In this document: positions 35,055-46,976 of the stretch, one piece after another | How the letters are laid out: every line of letters begins with the position of its first letter | Position numbering within the stretch: position 1 is the stretch's first letter | NCBI GenBank assembly: GCA_015178975.1 | Contig: WHVD01000033.1 | Span: 682,001 to 746,000, forward strand | Direction: 5' to 3' | DNA: 64,000 nt | Origin: Hysterangium stoloniferum | Taxonomy: Eukaryota > Basidiomycota > Agaricomycetes > Hysterangiales > Hysterangiaceae | Notes under the pieces: generated by a model | Database searches by the model: none | Told to the model about the DNA's origin: nothing | What the model saw: the letters and a program-made list of their open reading frames with translations, nothing else | Position numbers and translations under genes: made by a program

Positions 35055-36859
35055 TCAGGCAAGCCCGTAGACACCATCGGACGCCGCCGCTGGTGATACG
35101 AGGACAACAGTACGGCGTTGGGTGAAGTTGTCAATATCAAATCGACCATAACCGCTTTTCCCCCTGAAAATGACCGGTCAATTCTTATACTTCAAGTAGG
35201 GATTAAAAGGACACACCCAAGGCCGTGTGACCCTAATTCGGATTCAAAGGCAATCGTCATCGCATTGACCACTACGTGCGCTAGAGTATTTGTTAGACAT
35301 CGGGGGATTTTGACTGATTTTCTTCTGCACTTACATGCCCGTATCCTGCGAGCAAGCTTTAGACCTTTATCCATGTTCCGCGTCCAAATGGCACCCGCCA
35401 ATGTATACGAAGTCTTATTCGCCAATGAAATGGCTTCTTCCTCGGTATCAACAACTCTGACCACAAAGACGGGGCCAAACGTTTCTTGGTTCCAAATGGG
35501 CCAGTCCTCTTCGACATCAGAAATGATATGGGGCTGTAATACGGCACCCTGGGCGGTGAGGTCTCCTACTAAAAGTTTCCCTCCCCTCTCTTTTGCGTCG
35601 GCGAGTAATGCGGCTACGCGCTTGGCTGCAGCTGCAGTGACGAGGGGAGCCAAAGGACAGGTTGGTTCTGTCCCAGCTTTCATGGTGCTTGCGATTGCAG
35701 TCAGCGTTTGGAGAAGGGGCACCGACACCTCTCTCTGCACGATTACTCGTTCTGTGGACATGCATACCTAAACAGGCAGGCCTTAATGGTGATTGAGCAC
35801 GGACGAAAAATTCATATTTACCTGACCACTGTTGGCTACGGCACCCATGATGATACCCTTGGCTGTTTCCATCACATCACAATCATTGAGAACCTGGTAT
35901 TATAAAGTTGAGAATGGACTTGCAACGATTGACAAATTAACACCACCCACGACTACAGCAGACTTGCCACCTAATTCGAGGACACAGGGTTTAAGATACT
36001 TGGCTGCCGTCGTGGCGATGATTTCTCCAACACGGTCACCTCCTGTGAACTATGAAAATACTCGGCAAGCTCAAAATTTGGTGAAAAAAGCATCCTCACA
36101 TTGACATGGCGAATGAGCTCATGACTGATGATTTGTTCGGTAACTTTGGGAGAGTCCTCTCTCGAGACATGAAGTAGACTCAGGACGCCTTTCGGCAAGC
36201 CGGCCTAATTGTACGACCGGTGAGTGCTCTGAAATACCAGTAATGTGTGTGAATACCTCATAGAGTAATTCGACGATGATTTCAGCACAACGAGGGGCAA
36301 ACTCGGAAGATTTGGCCACAACAGCGTTTCCGCATGCGAGGGGAATCACAACTGCTCGCGCAACGAGACCGGTCGGAGCATTAAACGGTGCCATTGCGAG
36401 AACTGTTCCCAATGCTCGTTTTTCGACCAGGACTGTCGCACCTGGAAGTAAATCGCTCTGGGTCGTTTGTCCTAGCAGCTGGGTCGTCATTGCGGCAGCA
36501 TCCATAAAAAAGCTCTTCGAAAGCATGATGTTTGCCATTGCCATCATTTCTCCAGCAGAAATTTCTTGCTGCATAGCGGCTATGATGCTCTGCTGGTACT
36601 TTGGTGTCTCGATTAGTGCAGCTGCCTTGGTGAACACGGCGCGCTTGGCACGGGGCGGGAGGGCCTCCCAGGCTGGTTGAGCCTTGTCTGCAGCGAGAAT
36701 TGCAGCGATGGCATCCTCGGAGGATGCTGCAGCTGCGTGGCCTACAACTTGCTGGGATCCACCGTTGACAACATCATATGTCTTCTTTGTGGTAGACTGA
36801 CGAGGCGTGCCTTCAATCCATAGCTGGGCAGTCGGAAGCGTCGCAGAAGCAGATGACAT
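35055..36859 (-). CDS. Aldehyde dehydrogenase (vanillin/salicylaldehyde DH-like)
   Basis: NAD(P)-dependent ALDH oxidising aldehydes to acids, closest in feel to aromatic (vanillin/salicylaldehyde) dehydrogenases. Seven exons join without frame breaks: 36257-36859, 36100-36204, 35951-36049, 35822-35893, 35335-35767, 35217-35280 and 35055-35163. Key blocks: [18 protein letters not shown] (cofactor site), [33 protein letters not shown] (general-base Glu), [17 protein letters not shown] (catalytic Cys), [18 protein letters not shown] and the end [19 protein letters not shown]. It is the intact parent of the 3' fragments at 22.6 and 33.6 kb and converges on the lectin array. A second, more diverged copy lies at 45.2-47.0 kb. 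Confidence 0.93.
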
Positions 36860-37430
36860 TGCGTTGGTGAAGTGAGGATTGAAGACTGTCGCGTTGTGGA
36901 ACGAGAAGTACGTCCTTATATTTATGAACACCGCTTAGGCCATCGGATCAACCCAATTTTTCTAGAAGAGCTAATTCTTCGACTGCTTTCCGCCCATTCG
37001 TATACCCCTTGCCGGCGGCCGCCTACTCAAAGACTAACGAAATACGCACAAAAAAGGCGCCGTTGTGATGGATGCATTTAAAAAAGCATTTTACACTCAC
37101 TCTCAATTTATTCTGGACTTGTCATATCAGCGTAGGTTACGTGTGGCATCTACGGCCATCCAAATCGAGGCTCAGGAAACAATTGTTTGCATCCGCCGAA
37201 TAGTCGCCGATCATATATTTATTCAGAAGACGTCGATTGTGACACGCGTGAACCATGACTAGGAAATGAAATATTATTAATTAGCGGTTGAGTATGGATT
37301 GAATGGTAATTCCATGTGAGGTACACCATTCAGTTAGCTAATAGATCCTGGTGAACGGCAATCACTCAGGCACGGGCAAGCGACTGGCAAATACATGGTG
37401 GGAGAGAAAAATAGCAGCTGCGAATACTGC
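36860..37430. other. Intergenic, ALDH promoter side
   Basis: Non-coding; nothing recognised beyond short open frames. Confidence 0.5.
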
Positions 37431-37610
37431 AAGCATGCTGTGGAATAATGTGAAGGGTCAGAAACGTTCTAGCTACTGTAGCTGCAAGGAGTCAGAGACG
37501 TTCTAGCTACTGTACCTGCAAACATGCTGTGAGATAATATGAAGGGTCAGAGACGTTTTAGCTACTGTACCTGCCACCATGCTGGGAGATAATACGAAGG
37601 AACAGAGACA
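37431..37610. repeat. Imperfect tandem repeat, period about 57 bp
   Basis: Three to four degenerate units sharing AGACGTT(C/T)TAGCTACTGTA, each followed by CCTGCAA and CATGCTG(T/G)GAGATAAT. One unit is shortened. No coding potential. Confidence 0.75.
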
Positions 37611-38328
37611 AGGAAGAAAAGAGCGTTCATCATGTCCGTTCCCAAAAGAACATGGACAAAAGTGCCTTTGTCGAACTAGCAGCCAATATGCGGCACACTT
37701 ACTGATCTTCCACACTGTACTGATCATGTCATGTTTCTTTCCAACAAGATAAACCCATGCGGATGATTTGCCATATTGGAGCAGAACACGATTTTTTTTT
37801 TTTTGACATCCAAGTTCACGTTAGTTGTAAGGACTCCTGTAACCTATCACTGCACCTGTAATTCGTTTCAGGTGGCGTTACAATTTGTATCCTGGAATCC
37901 TTATATTTTCAATGTCGATTTCTTCTCCATATATGTCATGGAACCCTTGTAGAGCCGGCTTTATCTGCTGAATACTGCGTAATCATTTGGGGACAGGAGT
38001 ACGGTACATTAATTCCCATTTTACCTCTGTCTCGAGGCATTAATATTTATTGTCTGCTTTACTGCATCGCTTGAAGTGGGAACCGGTGTCCCTTGTAGTC
38101 GCGATTTATTCTAGCCCAAACGATAACAGACAAAGAGGTGGCCGATTCTGATCATAATTGCTATGTGTACCCCCGACATCTATCCATACCCGCGGTCATA
38201 TCGTCTTAACGGATTATTGCTGATATAATCCTGTAAGATAATATATACCCGGAGACCTCATTCCCTTCTCACTGCATGACTCGGCCGAAAAGGCCCTTGC
38301 AATAGACAGCCCGCATAAGGTGATGCAT
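37611..38328. other. Intergenic, nothing recognised
   Basis: Non-coding, with a T-run at 37792-37804. No gene. Confidence 0.5.
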
Positions 38329-40068
38329 TCACATGAAGTCCCCTTTAACCCTGTAGAGATCCCAGCTCTGATCCATCGGTCTTGCTTCCTTACCCTCACC
38401 CAGGTCAACCACAGTACTCCCTTCTGGCCTTCCGCTGTTCTCCTCCCCTTCTACTCCAAAACATCGTCTGCTCCACTCTGACTCCCACATGCCGACGCGG
38501 TCGACACGTCTTCTCACTTCGTTGAACCTTCCCCACATCGGATACATTTGCCGGAAGTCAAATGGCTTGAGGGGGTGTTCCTTTGCCCAGTGTGGCCGTC
38601 CACCATGTGAGTAAAGGATATGTGAAACCTGCGACAAGAGGCGCGTGTAAGGGACTTGAAGGCCATATGGTCTGTTTGGGAGAAATCGTCGGCTGTGAAA
38701 GTTGAAGGGAGCCGCGTCGCTACTCACTTATACTGCGCTACGCCAATCCAACAGGTTCGTCGACGATATGCTGGGGATAGCCATATATCATCCGCTTCTG
38801 AGAAACGGATTTCGAAGGGGAAATGAGGTCGTAACCCCTCAGGATCCGAGAGCTCTCGTTGCGTAAATTCTTGCAAGGCAAGAAGGCAGCCCGGAACATT
38901 TGCCATAGCTAGTCCATACTCGGTAGTATGTTGTGGATACTGCAGCGGAATAAACCACTGGGCTAGACTAGGCATGAGAACCGCTTACTCGACAGTCGAC
39001 ATTGAATATTTTCCAGCTATCGTCTACACCGACAGACCTCTCCTTCAGTAGCCAACTGGCAAATATCGCAGTCCAAGTATTCCAAATCGGCCAATACCGA
39101 CCCAAGAAAAGCGTGAATTGGACGACATGGTACGCAAGAAAAACTTGACGGAACCACGAGGCAGCTTTTTTTGGAGGCTATGGGATGTTCAGGGCAAAGC
39201 ACGGAAGCATTTGAGAGCGAACGTACTTCATTGGTCCTATTACATCTACTAACCCGCACCACGCCTCTCTGTCCGAACCACCAACACCGTACATGCTGCG
39301 CGGACGCGGCAATCTCAGCAAACCGGTCCACAAAGTCATCGAACTCGACATTCTCCGCATCCTCCCTTAGTCTGAAACGTTTCTCACATTGCAGCGTAAC
39401 CGTCATAATGAGCCCCGTGCCGCCCAAACCGCAGAGAGTAGCGAGGAAAAGGTCAGGGTCTTCCGCCGGATCGCGAGATGTTCTGACGATGGAGCCATCG
39501 GATAGGAGGAGGGAGAGCGAGTGGACGAGGCAAGACATCGAAGGATATGTAAGGCCGGAGCCGTGCGATGCGGTTGTGACAATTCCAGCGATAGTTTGGC
39601 CCGATATCGAGCCGACGCTGGTGAGTCCAAGATTATGCTCTGCTAAATGGACGTGCAATGCGTGAAGTAGCATGCCGCCTTGAACGGTGACAAGACCTGT
39701 TGTCTGGTCAACCTAGGACGTGTTGAGCATCGAAATACGGAGTTACGGAAGAACAGTCGGGATGTACGTACCTCCAGCAATTTGTTCATTTTGGTCGTTC
39801 TAATCATGAAGCCCATTGTACATGCCTGGTCGCTTGGTGAATGCCCTGCTCCCGCGGCACGCACAGGGACATTTTCTCGCCTTGCGAGTTCTATAATGGC
39901 ACGACACTGCGCTTCATTGTCTGGCTCGAAGACTGCCAATGGCCGACATGTAAAGGAGAGACCCCAGTTTGTGAATACCGCTCTTGGAGACGAGTGGGGT
40001 ACTGCGATGGGGTGAAGAGAGCGGTAAAGCTCTGCAGTCGTGAGATCATGAAAGTCTACGTCCGACAT
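38329..40068 (-). CDS. alo1: D-arabinono-1,4-lactone oxidase (FAD)
   Basis: Last enzyme of D-erythroascorbate synthesis, a flavoprotein usually on the mitochondrial outer membrane. Exon 1 (39772-40068) holds the FAD domain with VRAAGAGHSPSD, whose His carries covalent FAD in relatives. Exon 2 (39237-39712) has VGSISGQTIAGIVTTASHGS and LCGLGGTGLIMTVTLQC. Exon 3 (to 39177) runs WKIFNVDC, the start of the ALO C-terminal domain. The next blocks, SLAQWFIPLQYPQ and, after an intron at 38727, RPHWAKEHPLKPFDF, complete the family signature (HWAK). Between FNVDC and SLAQWF (about 38975-39000) the frame shifts by one base and only a 21-26 nt GT..AG gap is available, so there may be a frameshift there. 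Stop at 38329-38331. Confidence 0.87.
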
Positions 40069-40583
40069 GCACAAAGGGCTGGAAAGGGAATTATTTACAA
40101 GCGGGGGTGCACCGATTATTAAGATTATTTCGGACTTCACACACTGTTGGTCCGATATCGGCAAACTCCGCTTATGATCTACCCGACATAGGATCCATAT
40201 TTCGTGCTAGGCTATAGCTTAGTAATACCAACGCTTTTTGTTCATGTACCGACATATACCCCGATGGGAAATATGACACTGAATAAAGATGCCATGTGGC
40301 GGCGTGTAGCTTGGTTGGCTCCATTGTACCTCGGAAGATACACCCGTGCCCCCGAACGTGGACTGTTCCTACGGGAGAGTATTCTGTATGGGCTGTCACC
40401 CGGGATATTCGTTGCTTCTGTGATTCCGTTGTGCGACTTCTCGAATCCAAGAGATGTAGTTGTGGGAGTTGTATTTGTCACGGCTGTGCTGTTGTGTCTT
40501 ATTTTGGCCAGATGTCGATCCCCGATATGGGTCAATATGCAAGAACGTACAAGTACAAGCCGATCTAAAAGTTACTAAAAATG
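40069..40583. other. Intergenic, nothing recognised
   Basis: Gap between the ALO promoter and the 3' end of the F-box gene. A 124-codon plus-strand frame (40204-40578) has no recognisable domain and no neighbour support. Confidence 0.45.
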
Positions 40584-42595
40584 TCAATCCCACTCTCTAC
40601 CCTTAACACCTCTCCTCCTCATCTCAAAAGCCCCCTCATACCCATCTAAACCAATCCGTGTTATACTATCTCTCCATCGACCTACCAGCCTTCCTCCAAC
40701 GATATACCCACGATAAAGCCATTTGGGACGTCCGCCGACGCCGAGCTGGTAATCAACATTAGTAAGAAATACCTTTAACAGATCGAGGATGGGCGGGACA
40801 CTCACGTATTGCTTTATGATGCTGACAAAAGCATCTTCTCGTCGGATACGGCCGCGTAAAACGAAGTCGCCCCACGAGGAGTGGCCCTGAAGTATCATGC
40901 GGGTTAATGTAATGTCCGTGTGTGGGGGAGCACGAAAAAGAATGCGGCAAACGTACCTCACCGAATAAAACGACATCTCTAGCGTTCTGATTCACTTCTG
41001 CCCCTATTGCCCTTACGTATCGTGTACTTCTCCCATTAAGGCCGAACACGATTTGAGAGTCATTTTCGCTAAGTATTATCGTTGGTGTCGGGAGAAATCC
41101 GTCCAAGGCAGAGCCGACGGGGAGCATATCGGGTGGGTTTGATTCGGTTGCATGTGCTTCGGAAGGCAAGAAGTATTCTCTTAGCCTCCAGACTTGTAAA
41201 TTATGTCTGACTGTCGCGCCTTGAAGAATGTGTGAAAATCCATCGGACAGGAGGTCGCTATACGTTTCGAAGTCTGTGTACTATAAAGCAAAATAAAAAA
41301 AACGGCGAAAATATAGAATAACCCAACGGCAAATACAAGATCTAAGCTAGTGAGATGTGCTACTTACCGTGAACAGTCCCTCCCAAGTCCCGTCTAACAT
41401 GCTGGGGTAATAGTACTTCATTATATTGCCTTCCTCATCAGCTTCAGGTTGTCCTCGTATCCATCTATCCCAGTCAAGGTCCCAAATCTCGGCGGGATGT
41501 GGGGCCGTCTTCGAGTCGCGGACGATTGGATGCACGAGCTCACCCGCACGCTGAGAGACGAATGCTAATATAGCTGGCAATGCGATGGGAGGGGGACGTG
41601 GATTGAGCTGGCTATTATAGTATGATATTGAGGCCGGAGCGGCGATGTCAGGGAGATTGGGGAGGCAAAATGAGGACCAATGTGGAGCGACGGGATACTG
41701 GTTTGAAACAGGAATACATCAATTACTTCAAAGGAACTGGGACAGTCGACTCGGGAGAGATGGTACCTTATTACCGGCGATTGCGTATGTAGATATGAGA
41801 GCCGGGAGGTCGTACTCGTAAACGGGAGAATGATCTTGAAGGGTAATGTCTGAATTTTCGGAGGTGAATCAGAGCATGACGACGAGGGTGGGATGAATAC
41901 GCATTTCAAGGGAATATGCGCACCACATAGCCAGAATAGCCATAATGCTAACGCATTGACACTTTTCTCGTCGCCGCAGCCGCCTTTGGGCCATGTACCG
42001 GCCAATAAGTCGCTAACCGCACCTGATGCGCTGTCGGAAGAGAGAAAGAATCCAATCAACCACTTCGTGATTAATGCATAATCCCTTAACTGGCAAATGT
42101 TTTTGCCTTCATTCTGGTGGTTTTATGATGAGAACCGTAGAGTGCGGCGGCAACGGCGCGAATCCGCGACAACACTTTACACACCTCCATCATCATAAAG
42201 ACAGCGGTCCATAAATCCCGCTCCCTGTATTCATCGTGTCCAGTCCCTTCGTGACAACCAACGCCTCGTCGCAGTCGTTTTAGACTCTCGAATCGGGTCT
42301 TCAGCTCGACTGCCAGCATATGCGGGGACACTTCTACCGTATCCGCATCTCCACCACCACCACACCGTCGTCGTACCCTATCTGCATCGAAGTCAAATTG
42401 CTGTTTGAATATTTCTGCGTATAACGCTGGATTGGATGAGATAGATAGTGTATTGTAGATCGTGCGACAAGTCAGCAGGAGAGCCGGCAGAGATGTTGGT
42501 GGGCCTTTAGTAGCATCAGGATTTGACTGGGCAGCAAAGAGCGCGATAGGGTGGAGCAGCTCAGGTGGGAGAGTGGTCAGGGTCAGTTGGCTCAT
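40584..42595 (-). CDS. F-box protein
   Basis: Typical Agaricomycete F-box protein, probably a substrate adaptor of an SCF ubiquitin ligase. The N-terminus LTTLPPELLHPIALFAAQS is the F-box, followed by TSLPALLLTCRTIYNTL. Downstream blocks are NALALWLFWLCGAH, ITLQDHSPVYEYDLPALIST, YPVAPHWSSFCLPN (exon 41368-41697), a large exon 40957-41280 with VGSALDGFLPTPTIILSEND, GHSSWGDFVLRGRIRREDAF (40806-40886) and the last exon 40584-40745. Start chosen at 42593-42595, the Met just before the F-box. The join after exon 1 (about 42100-42135) is unclear: it needs either a 29-nt intron or a one-base shift. The join before ITLQDH is also unresolved. Confidence 0.78.
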
Positions 42596-42846
42596 ACTTT
42601 GTATATGAACACCATTGAGGTCGCTTAATTCCACAATCTACTTTATAACGAACTTGCCGGAATGTGCGGCCAGAGATAACAATATATGTCCGGGTATCCT
42701 CCCACGATAAGGGTGACATCATAGCACTAATACTTGCAAGACACACAACTAGCTTCACACTTGGGTACAAAATATATTTCTCATTTTACCAAGTGGTTAC
42801 CGTACAGAAAAGGAATCCAAAAGGAATGAGGATGCAAGGAACTGAT

Positions 42847-43891
42847 CTAGAGTTCTATCGTAATTTGTCAGAAAATGGACATGCGTAACAATGAAGAAAA
42901 GCGCTTACTTTGCATGGCAGCGATGTCTGAGCTCTGGACATAGTCCTCGAACTCTGCAATCTCTTCCTGCAGCTCGTCGAGAGAGATCTTCTCGTCCTCT
43001 GCGAGATGGAGACACATCAGCACCACCGTACAGATACTACCATAACAGCCAGCAGCTTACCGACGACAAGAGTAATCTGCAACTTCTTGATACCGAATCC
43101 AATAGCAACCAGCTTCGAGGAACCCCATAGAAGGCCGTCCTTTTCGATAGACCTCACTGACTTTTCGAGAGCCCCCATGTCGGTCTCATCGTCCCACGGC
43201 TTGACGTCCAATGTCACGACAGACTGAGCATAATAGTTAGAGCAGATGGCGGATGACAGCGAATAAACAACGCACTTTGGCAATAGTCTTGGGCTTGTTG
43301 GCCTTTTTCGCGTTGTAGGCAGCAACACGCTCAGCCTTGAGCCTCTCGACTTCAGCATCTTCTTCATCATCATCATCACCGAAGAGGTCGATTTCCTCAT
43401 CTTCCTCCTCGGCCGCAGCCGCCGGTGCAGCGGTAGAGCTAACGAAGGCCGCGCCGGCGGTTGAAGAACCAGCAAGGGTGCTGTGCTCTTTCTCATACGA
43501 TTTGATGTGCTTATACCAACGAGCAGTGTTGGGGTTAGCAGCGGCATCTGGTGCAGAGCCGAGGGTAGTAAAGATGTGAACATCGGCCTGCGAAGGAGTG
43601 TATCTAGAAATACAAAGTATATCGTTAGTTTAGGATCGATCAACAAGACCCGTGGCAAATAGTTAAAATCGATATGGGGATCAGAGAGCTAGGTTAAATG
43701 GCTGTCGGCACACTTGGACGAGCGGTGTCTAGTCGCTCTGCTTGGAAACACGGACCATAGCGTTGTACTCATCACGTCGCACATCGGAAAAAGGAGGCGG
43801 GAAAAGAGCCAATGAAATATCTGATAGCTCACCCTTCAACATAAGACCTGGTGGCGAGATGAGCCTCAAGTTTTCCAAGATCAACAGGCAT
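42847..43891 (-). CDS. tef5: Translation elongation factor 1-beta
   Basis: Guanine-nucleotide exchange factor for EF-1A. Five exons: 43833-43891, 43276-43603, 43061-43223, 42909-42998 and a final 8-nt exon 42847-42854; the total, 648 nt, gives 215 residues, the normal family length. The protein starts [20 protein letters not shown], has an N-terminal GST-C-like helix region, an Ala/Glu linker, the acidic signature [20 protein letters not shown], and the catalytic C-terminal domain ([20 protein letters not shown] ... [19 protein letters not shown]) ending IAAMQKL. The tiny last exon encodes only the end of Lys, Leu and the stop. A highly expressed housekeeping gene. Confidence 0.96.
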
Positions 43892-44180
43892 TTTTGAGGA
43901 TGTGAATAGGGTAGTAATGGAAGGAGAGGAAAAGGTGAAGGGCACGTTGCTGTTTACCGAGAAATTTTGGATTATGTACACATGCTTCAGGGCCGGTCAC
44001 TTGCTGAGTTCGAACTGTGAGAAGGAAAGATATTATAACTGCCTATGCATGCGAAAAAATGGGGTTTGATATCAGTCGTTTAATATTTAATGGACCAAGT
44101 TTTGAGCCACCGGTTTTTGTGTGAAGTTGTTCCCTATGTATCCAGGTACTAGATTTTAAAATGGTGGCAGCTGGTTCTAA

Positions 44181-44261
44181 GGGCATGTGGTTTAGTGGTA
44201 TAACATTCGCTTAGCACCATTTGGTTGCGAAAGGTCCGGCGTTCAATTCGCCGCTTGTCCA
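44181..44261 (+). tRNA. tRNA-Ala(AGC) with 9-nt intron
   Basis: Acceptor GGGCATG pairs with CTTGTCC (44254-44260) except one T-T mismatch. D-arm GGTTTAGTGGTATAAC; anticodon stem TTCGC/GCGAA (44206-44210 / 44227-44231) with anticodon AGC at 44213-44215. A 9-nt insert (44217-44225) sits one base 3' of the anticodon, the intron site. T-arm CGGCG-TTCAATT-CGCCG is perfect. Ends with A before a T-rich tract. The mismatch leaves some doubt about activity. Confidence 0.85.
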
Positions 44262-44266
44262 GTATC

Positions 44267-44272
44267 TTTTTT
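44267..44272 (+). terminator. Pol III T-run terminator of tRNA-Ala
   Basis: Six T residues starting six bases after the tRNA 3' end. Confidence 0.7.
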
Positions 44273-45215
44273 ATTGCATCCGTAGATAAGTCTACAATTA
44301 GTTCCATTTAATTATCTTTTTATTGAATCTTTAGATAAGTCTACAATCAGTTCGATTCCATCGATATCTTTTTCCTTTAGATAAGTCCACAATTGGTTCC
44401 ATTTCATCGTGACTCTTTTGAATGGTAACCAAGATATGTTTTGGCTGTTGCGTTAGGTACGGAGCTCAAACTCTTCACAGCGTAGAGAGTATTTGCAACT
44501 AATATATATTAGCTAAACTGAATTGTTCCTAATATTCATTATAAATGCTCATGGGCTCTGAAATTGTGAATATATGTTGACTGGGCATGGTGCCTGTCTC
44601 CAGCATTTAATATTCAAAATAGGGTGTGTGAAAAGTGTCCAGGTGGCATGTTGTAAGCTTATTATTATCCATTGAGATTGTTGATCGAAGGTTTATTCAT
44701 CAGTACCTTATCCCTGTCCGATCAACCGACAATCAACGTTCTAGTGCGCTTCAATTCAAGTTTCCACGTCGTCGCCATACTTCTCGATGACCAAATATAA
44801 CTTTGAATACAAAACTAGACGAGTAGTAATACATTGATACTAAATAAACTCATATGGTTGACTTATGCTTGTCATTGATTAATAAATCAATGCTCGAGCT
44901 TATATGTAGCTCCGACCCGAAACCAGGGAGCACCAGATATTCCCAGTCCTACAGGGCTTATAATATGCTGACAGTCCTAAATTGGTTACTATTACGATCA
45001 ACCGGTCTTACTTGTGATGTCTTATCACCTCCGTGCACCAAGGTCCGTGGCATCTGCGGCACTACTTTAAGACACATGTGCCACGATTCTGACGATGATT
45101 CTTCCGCAGGTGGTCTAGTTCTACCAAGTCAGTCTCTCTCTCACACTACAAGCCCACGTATCTTCCTGTCAAAGTGCCCGACTTCACAAGCAGCCTTCAA
45201 ACGGACTTTTCATCC
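44273..45215. other. Intergenic with short TAGATAAGTC repeats
   Basis: No gene. At 44284-44400 the motif TTTAGATAAGTC(T/C)ACAAT with neighbouring AGTTC(C/G)ATT recurs three times at about 50-60 bp spacing. It contains the Harbinger end fragment and the ALDH promoter side. Confidence 0.5.
44484..44513 (+). repeat. Orphan Harbinger terminal repeat fragment
   Basis: Thirty bases identical to the left end of the Harbinger element (28564-28593). No matching inverted end lies nearby, so it is a remnant of a related element rather than an intact MITE. Confidence 0.85.
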
Positions 45216-46976
45216 ATGGCCGATTCAAGCTCTTCGGCGCCGCGGGCCCAACTCTGGATCAACGGGCCTCGCCCATCTAGCACTCAGAAAACCTTCAATG
45301 TCGTCAACGCGGCCTTCGAGATCGTAACGCGTGCGTCATCCGCGTCATCCGAAGATGCAAATGCCGCAGTCCTGGCGGCGGATAAGGCACAGCCAGCTTG
45401 GGAATCGTTGCCCCTACGAACGAGACGACAGGTTTTCGTCAGAGCAGCAGAGCTCGTCAGCACAGCAGAGTACCGAGGTCGGATTGTAGCCACGCTACGC
45501 GAGGAAATATCTTCGGGTGAATTTTTCGCAGAAGCGGACGTGGCAGTGGCACAAGCGACCCTTCTTGATGCCGCCGCGATGACGACACAACTCCGAGGGG
45601 AAACCACAACGAGTGACTTGCTTCCTGGCGCGACAGTACTGGTGGAGAGGAGGCCATTCGGCACTGTTCTTGCTATTGCGCCGTTTAATGCCCCTGTGGG
45701 ACTTGCCATGAGGGCTGTCGCCACTGCACTGGCGTGTGGAAATGCCGTGGTGCTCAAATCATCGGATCAGTGTCCTCGCTGTGCACAGATGGTTGTGAAT
45801 CTATTTTACGAGGTATATCATATTTTTCTACTACATTTCAGATTTATGTCCAACTGATCTTAGGCTGGATTGCCTCCTGGTCTCCTGAGCCTAATACATG
45901 TCGCGAAAGAGGATGCACCACAGATAGTGTCCGAACTTATTGCTCACAAACGTATACGACATATTAATGTGCGCATCTCGAAGATTTAATAATGATGGGA
46001 TTAAATTGAGATTAATGCTGGGTACGCCCTAGTTTACAGGAAGTACCCCAGTCGGGGAAATTATCGCAGCGAAAGCGGCACAATTTTTGAAGCCTTGTGT
46101 GCTTGAATTGGGTGGGAAGGCCGCCGCAGTGGTGAGCATCTTTGTTTTTAAGAGAAAAAGCTTTACTTGAAAGATGGTAGGTTTTAAATGATTGCAACGT
46201 TGAAGCTGCAGCCCGTGGCATTATCTTCGGTGCAACATTTCATAGTGGACAGGTAACTGCTCGCACCCCACCGTCATATACCCTACTCATAAGTCCAGGT
46301 CTGCGTTTCTACAGAGAGAGTGATTGTACAGAGAGCTATTTCTAGTGCATTCTCTAAGGCATTAATTGACATTGCCCGCGAACTCCATGCGGGGGACAGC
46401 CCAACTTCCGAACTCTCACCACTAGTCACTGCGACATCCGCTGAGCGTGTTCTTTCCCTTATCACAGATGCGAAGTCTAGGGGGGCCAGTGTTCTCGTGG
46501 GCGACGTCACTCGCCAAGGGGCTGTGCTGCAACCACACATTTTGCTTGGCGTTGAGCCAGGGTGGCCCATTTGGGAAGAGGAGACATTTGGACCTGTTTT
46601 TGGGCTTAAAGTTGTAGACACTGAGGAGGAGGCTGTGGAACTGGCGAATGAGAGCCCATATACCTTGTCAGGCGCCGTGTGGACGCGGGATATGGATAAA
46701 GGGTTGAGACTAGCACGTCGAATAAGGGCTTGTGAGCGGTATTTGTATTTCAAAATGTTTATTGTCGCTGAGGTTGATATTTATAGCTCACGTGCTTGTG
46801 AATTCGTTTACTACGGCTTTTGAGCCTGCCTTAGGTGTTCATGGATTGGGGTGGGTTCATTAGATCATTTTGTTATTTTCATTTACTGATATTTATGTAG
46901 TGGCGCAACGGGATATGGAAGATTCGATGTAGAGAACTTTACACAACGCAGAACAGTTGTTCTTGTGTCGCCATAA
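45216..46976 (+). CDS. Aldehyde dehydrogenase, second copy
   Basis: Paralogue of the ALDH at 35055-36859, on the opposite strand. Seven exons in frame: 45216-45812, 45864-45968, 46033-46131, 46181-46253, 46300-46731, 46797-46850 and 46901-46976; intron positions match the first copy. Motifs: VLAIAPFNAPVGLAMRAVAT, FTGSTPVGEIIAAKAAQFLK, VLELGGKAAAV (general-base Glu), [20 protein letters not shown] (catalytic Cys), [20 protein letters not shown] and [20 protein letters not shown]. Start at ATG 45216 (MADSSSSAPRAQLW), aligned with the start of the other copy; an upstream in-frame start codon is weaker. No damage seen. About 480 residues; aromatic-aldehyde substrate inferred only. Confidence 0.93.

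Noticed and set aside
45284..45757. 157-codon minus-strand frame
   Set aside because: Antisense of ALDH exon 1.
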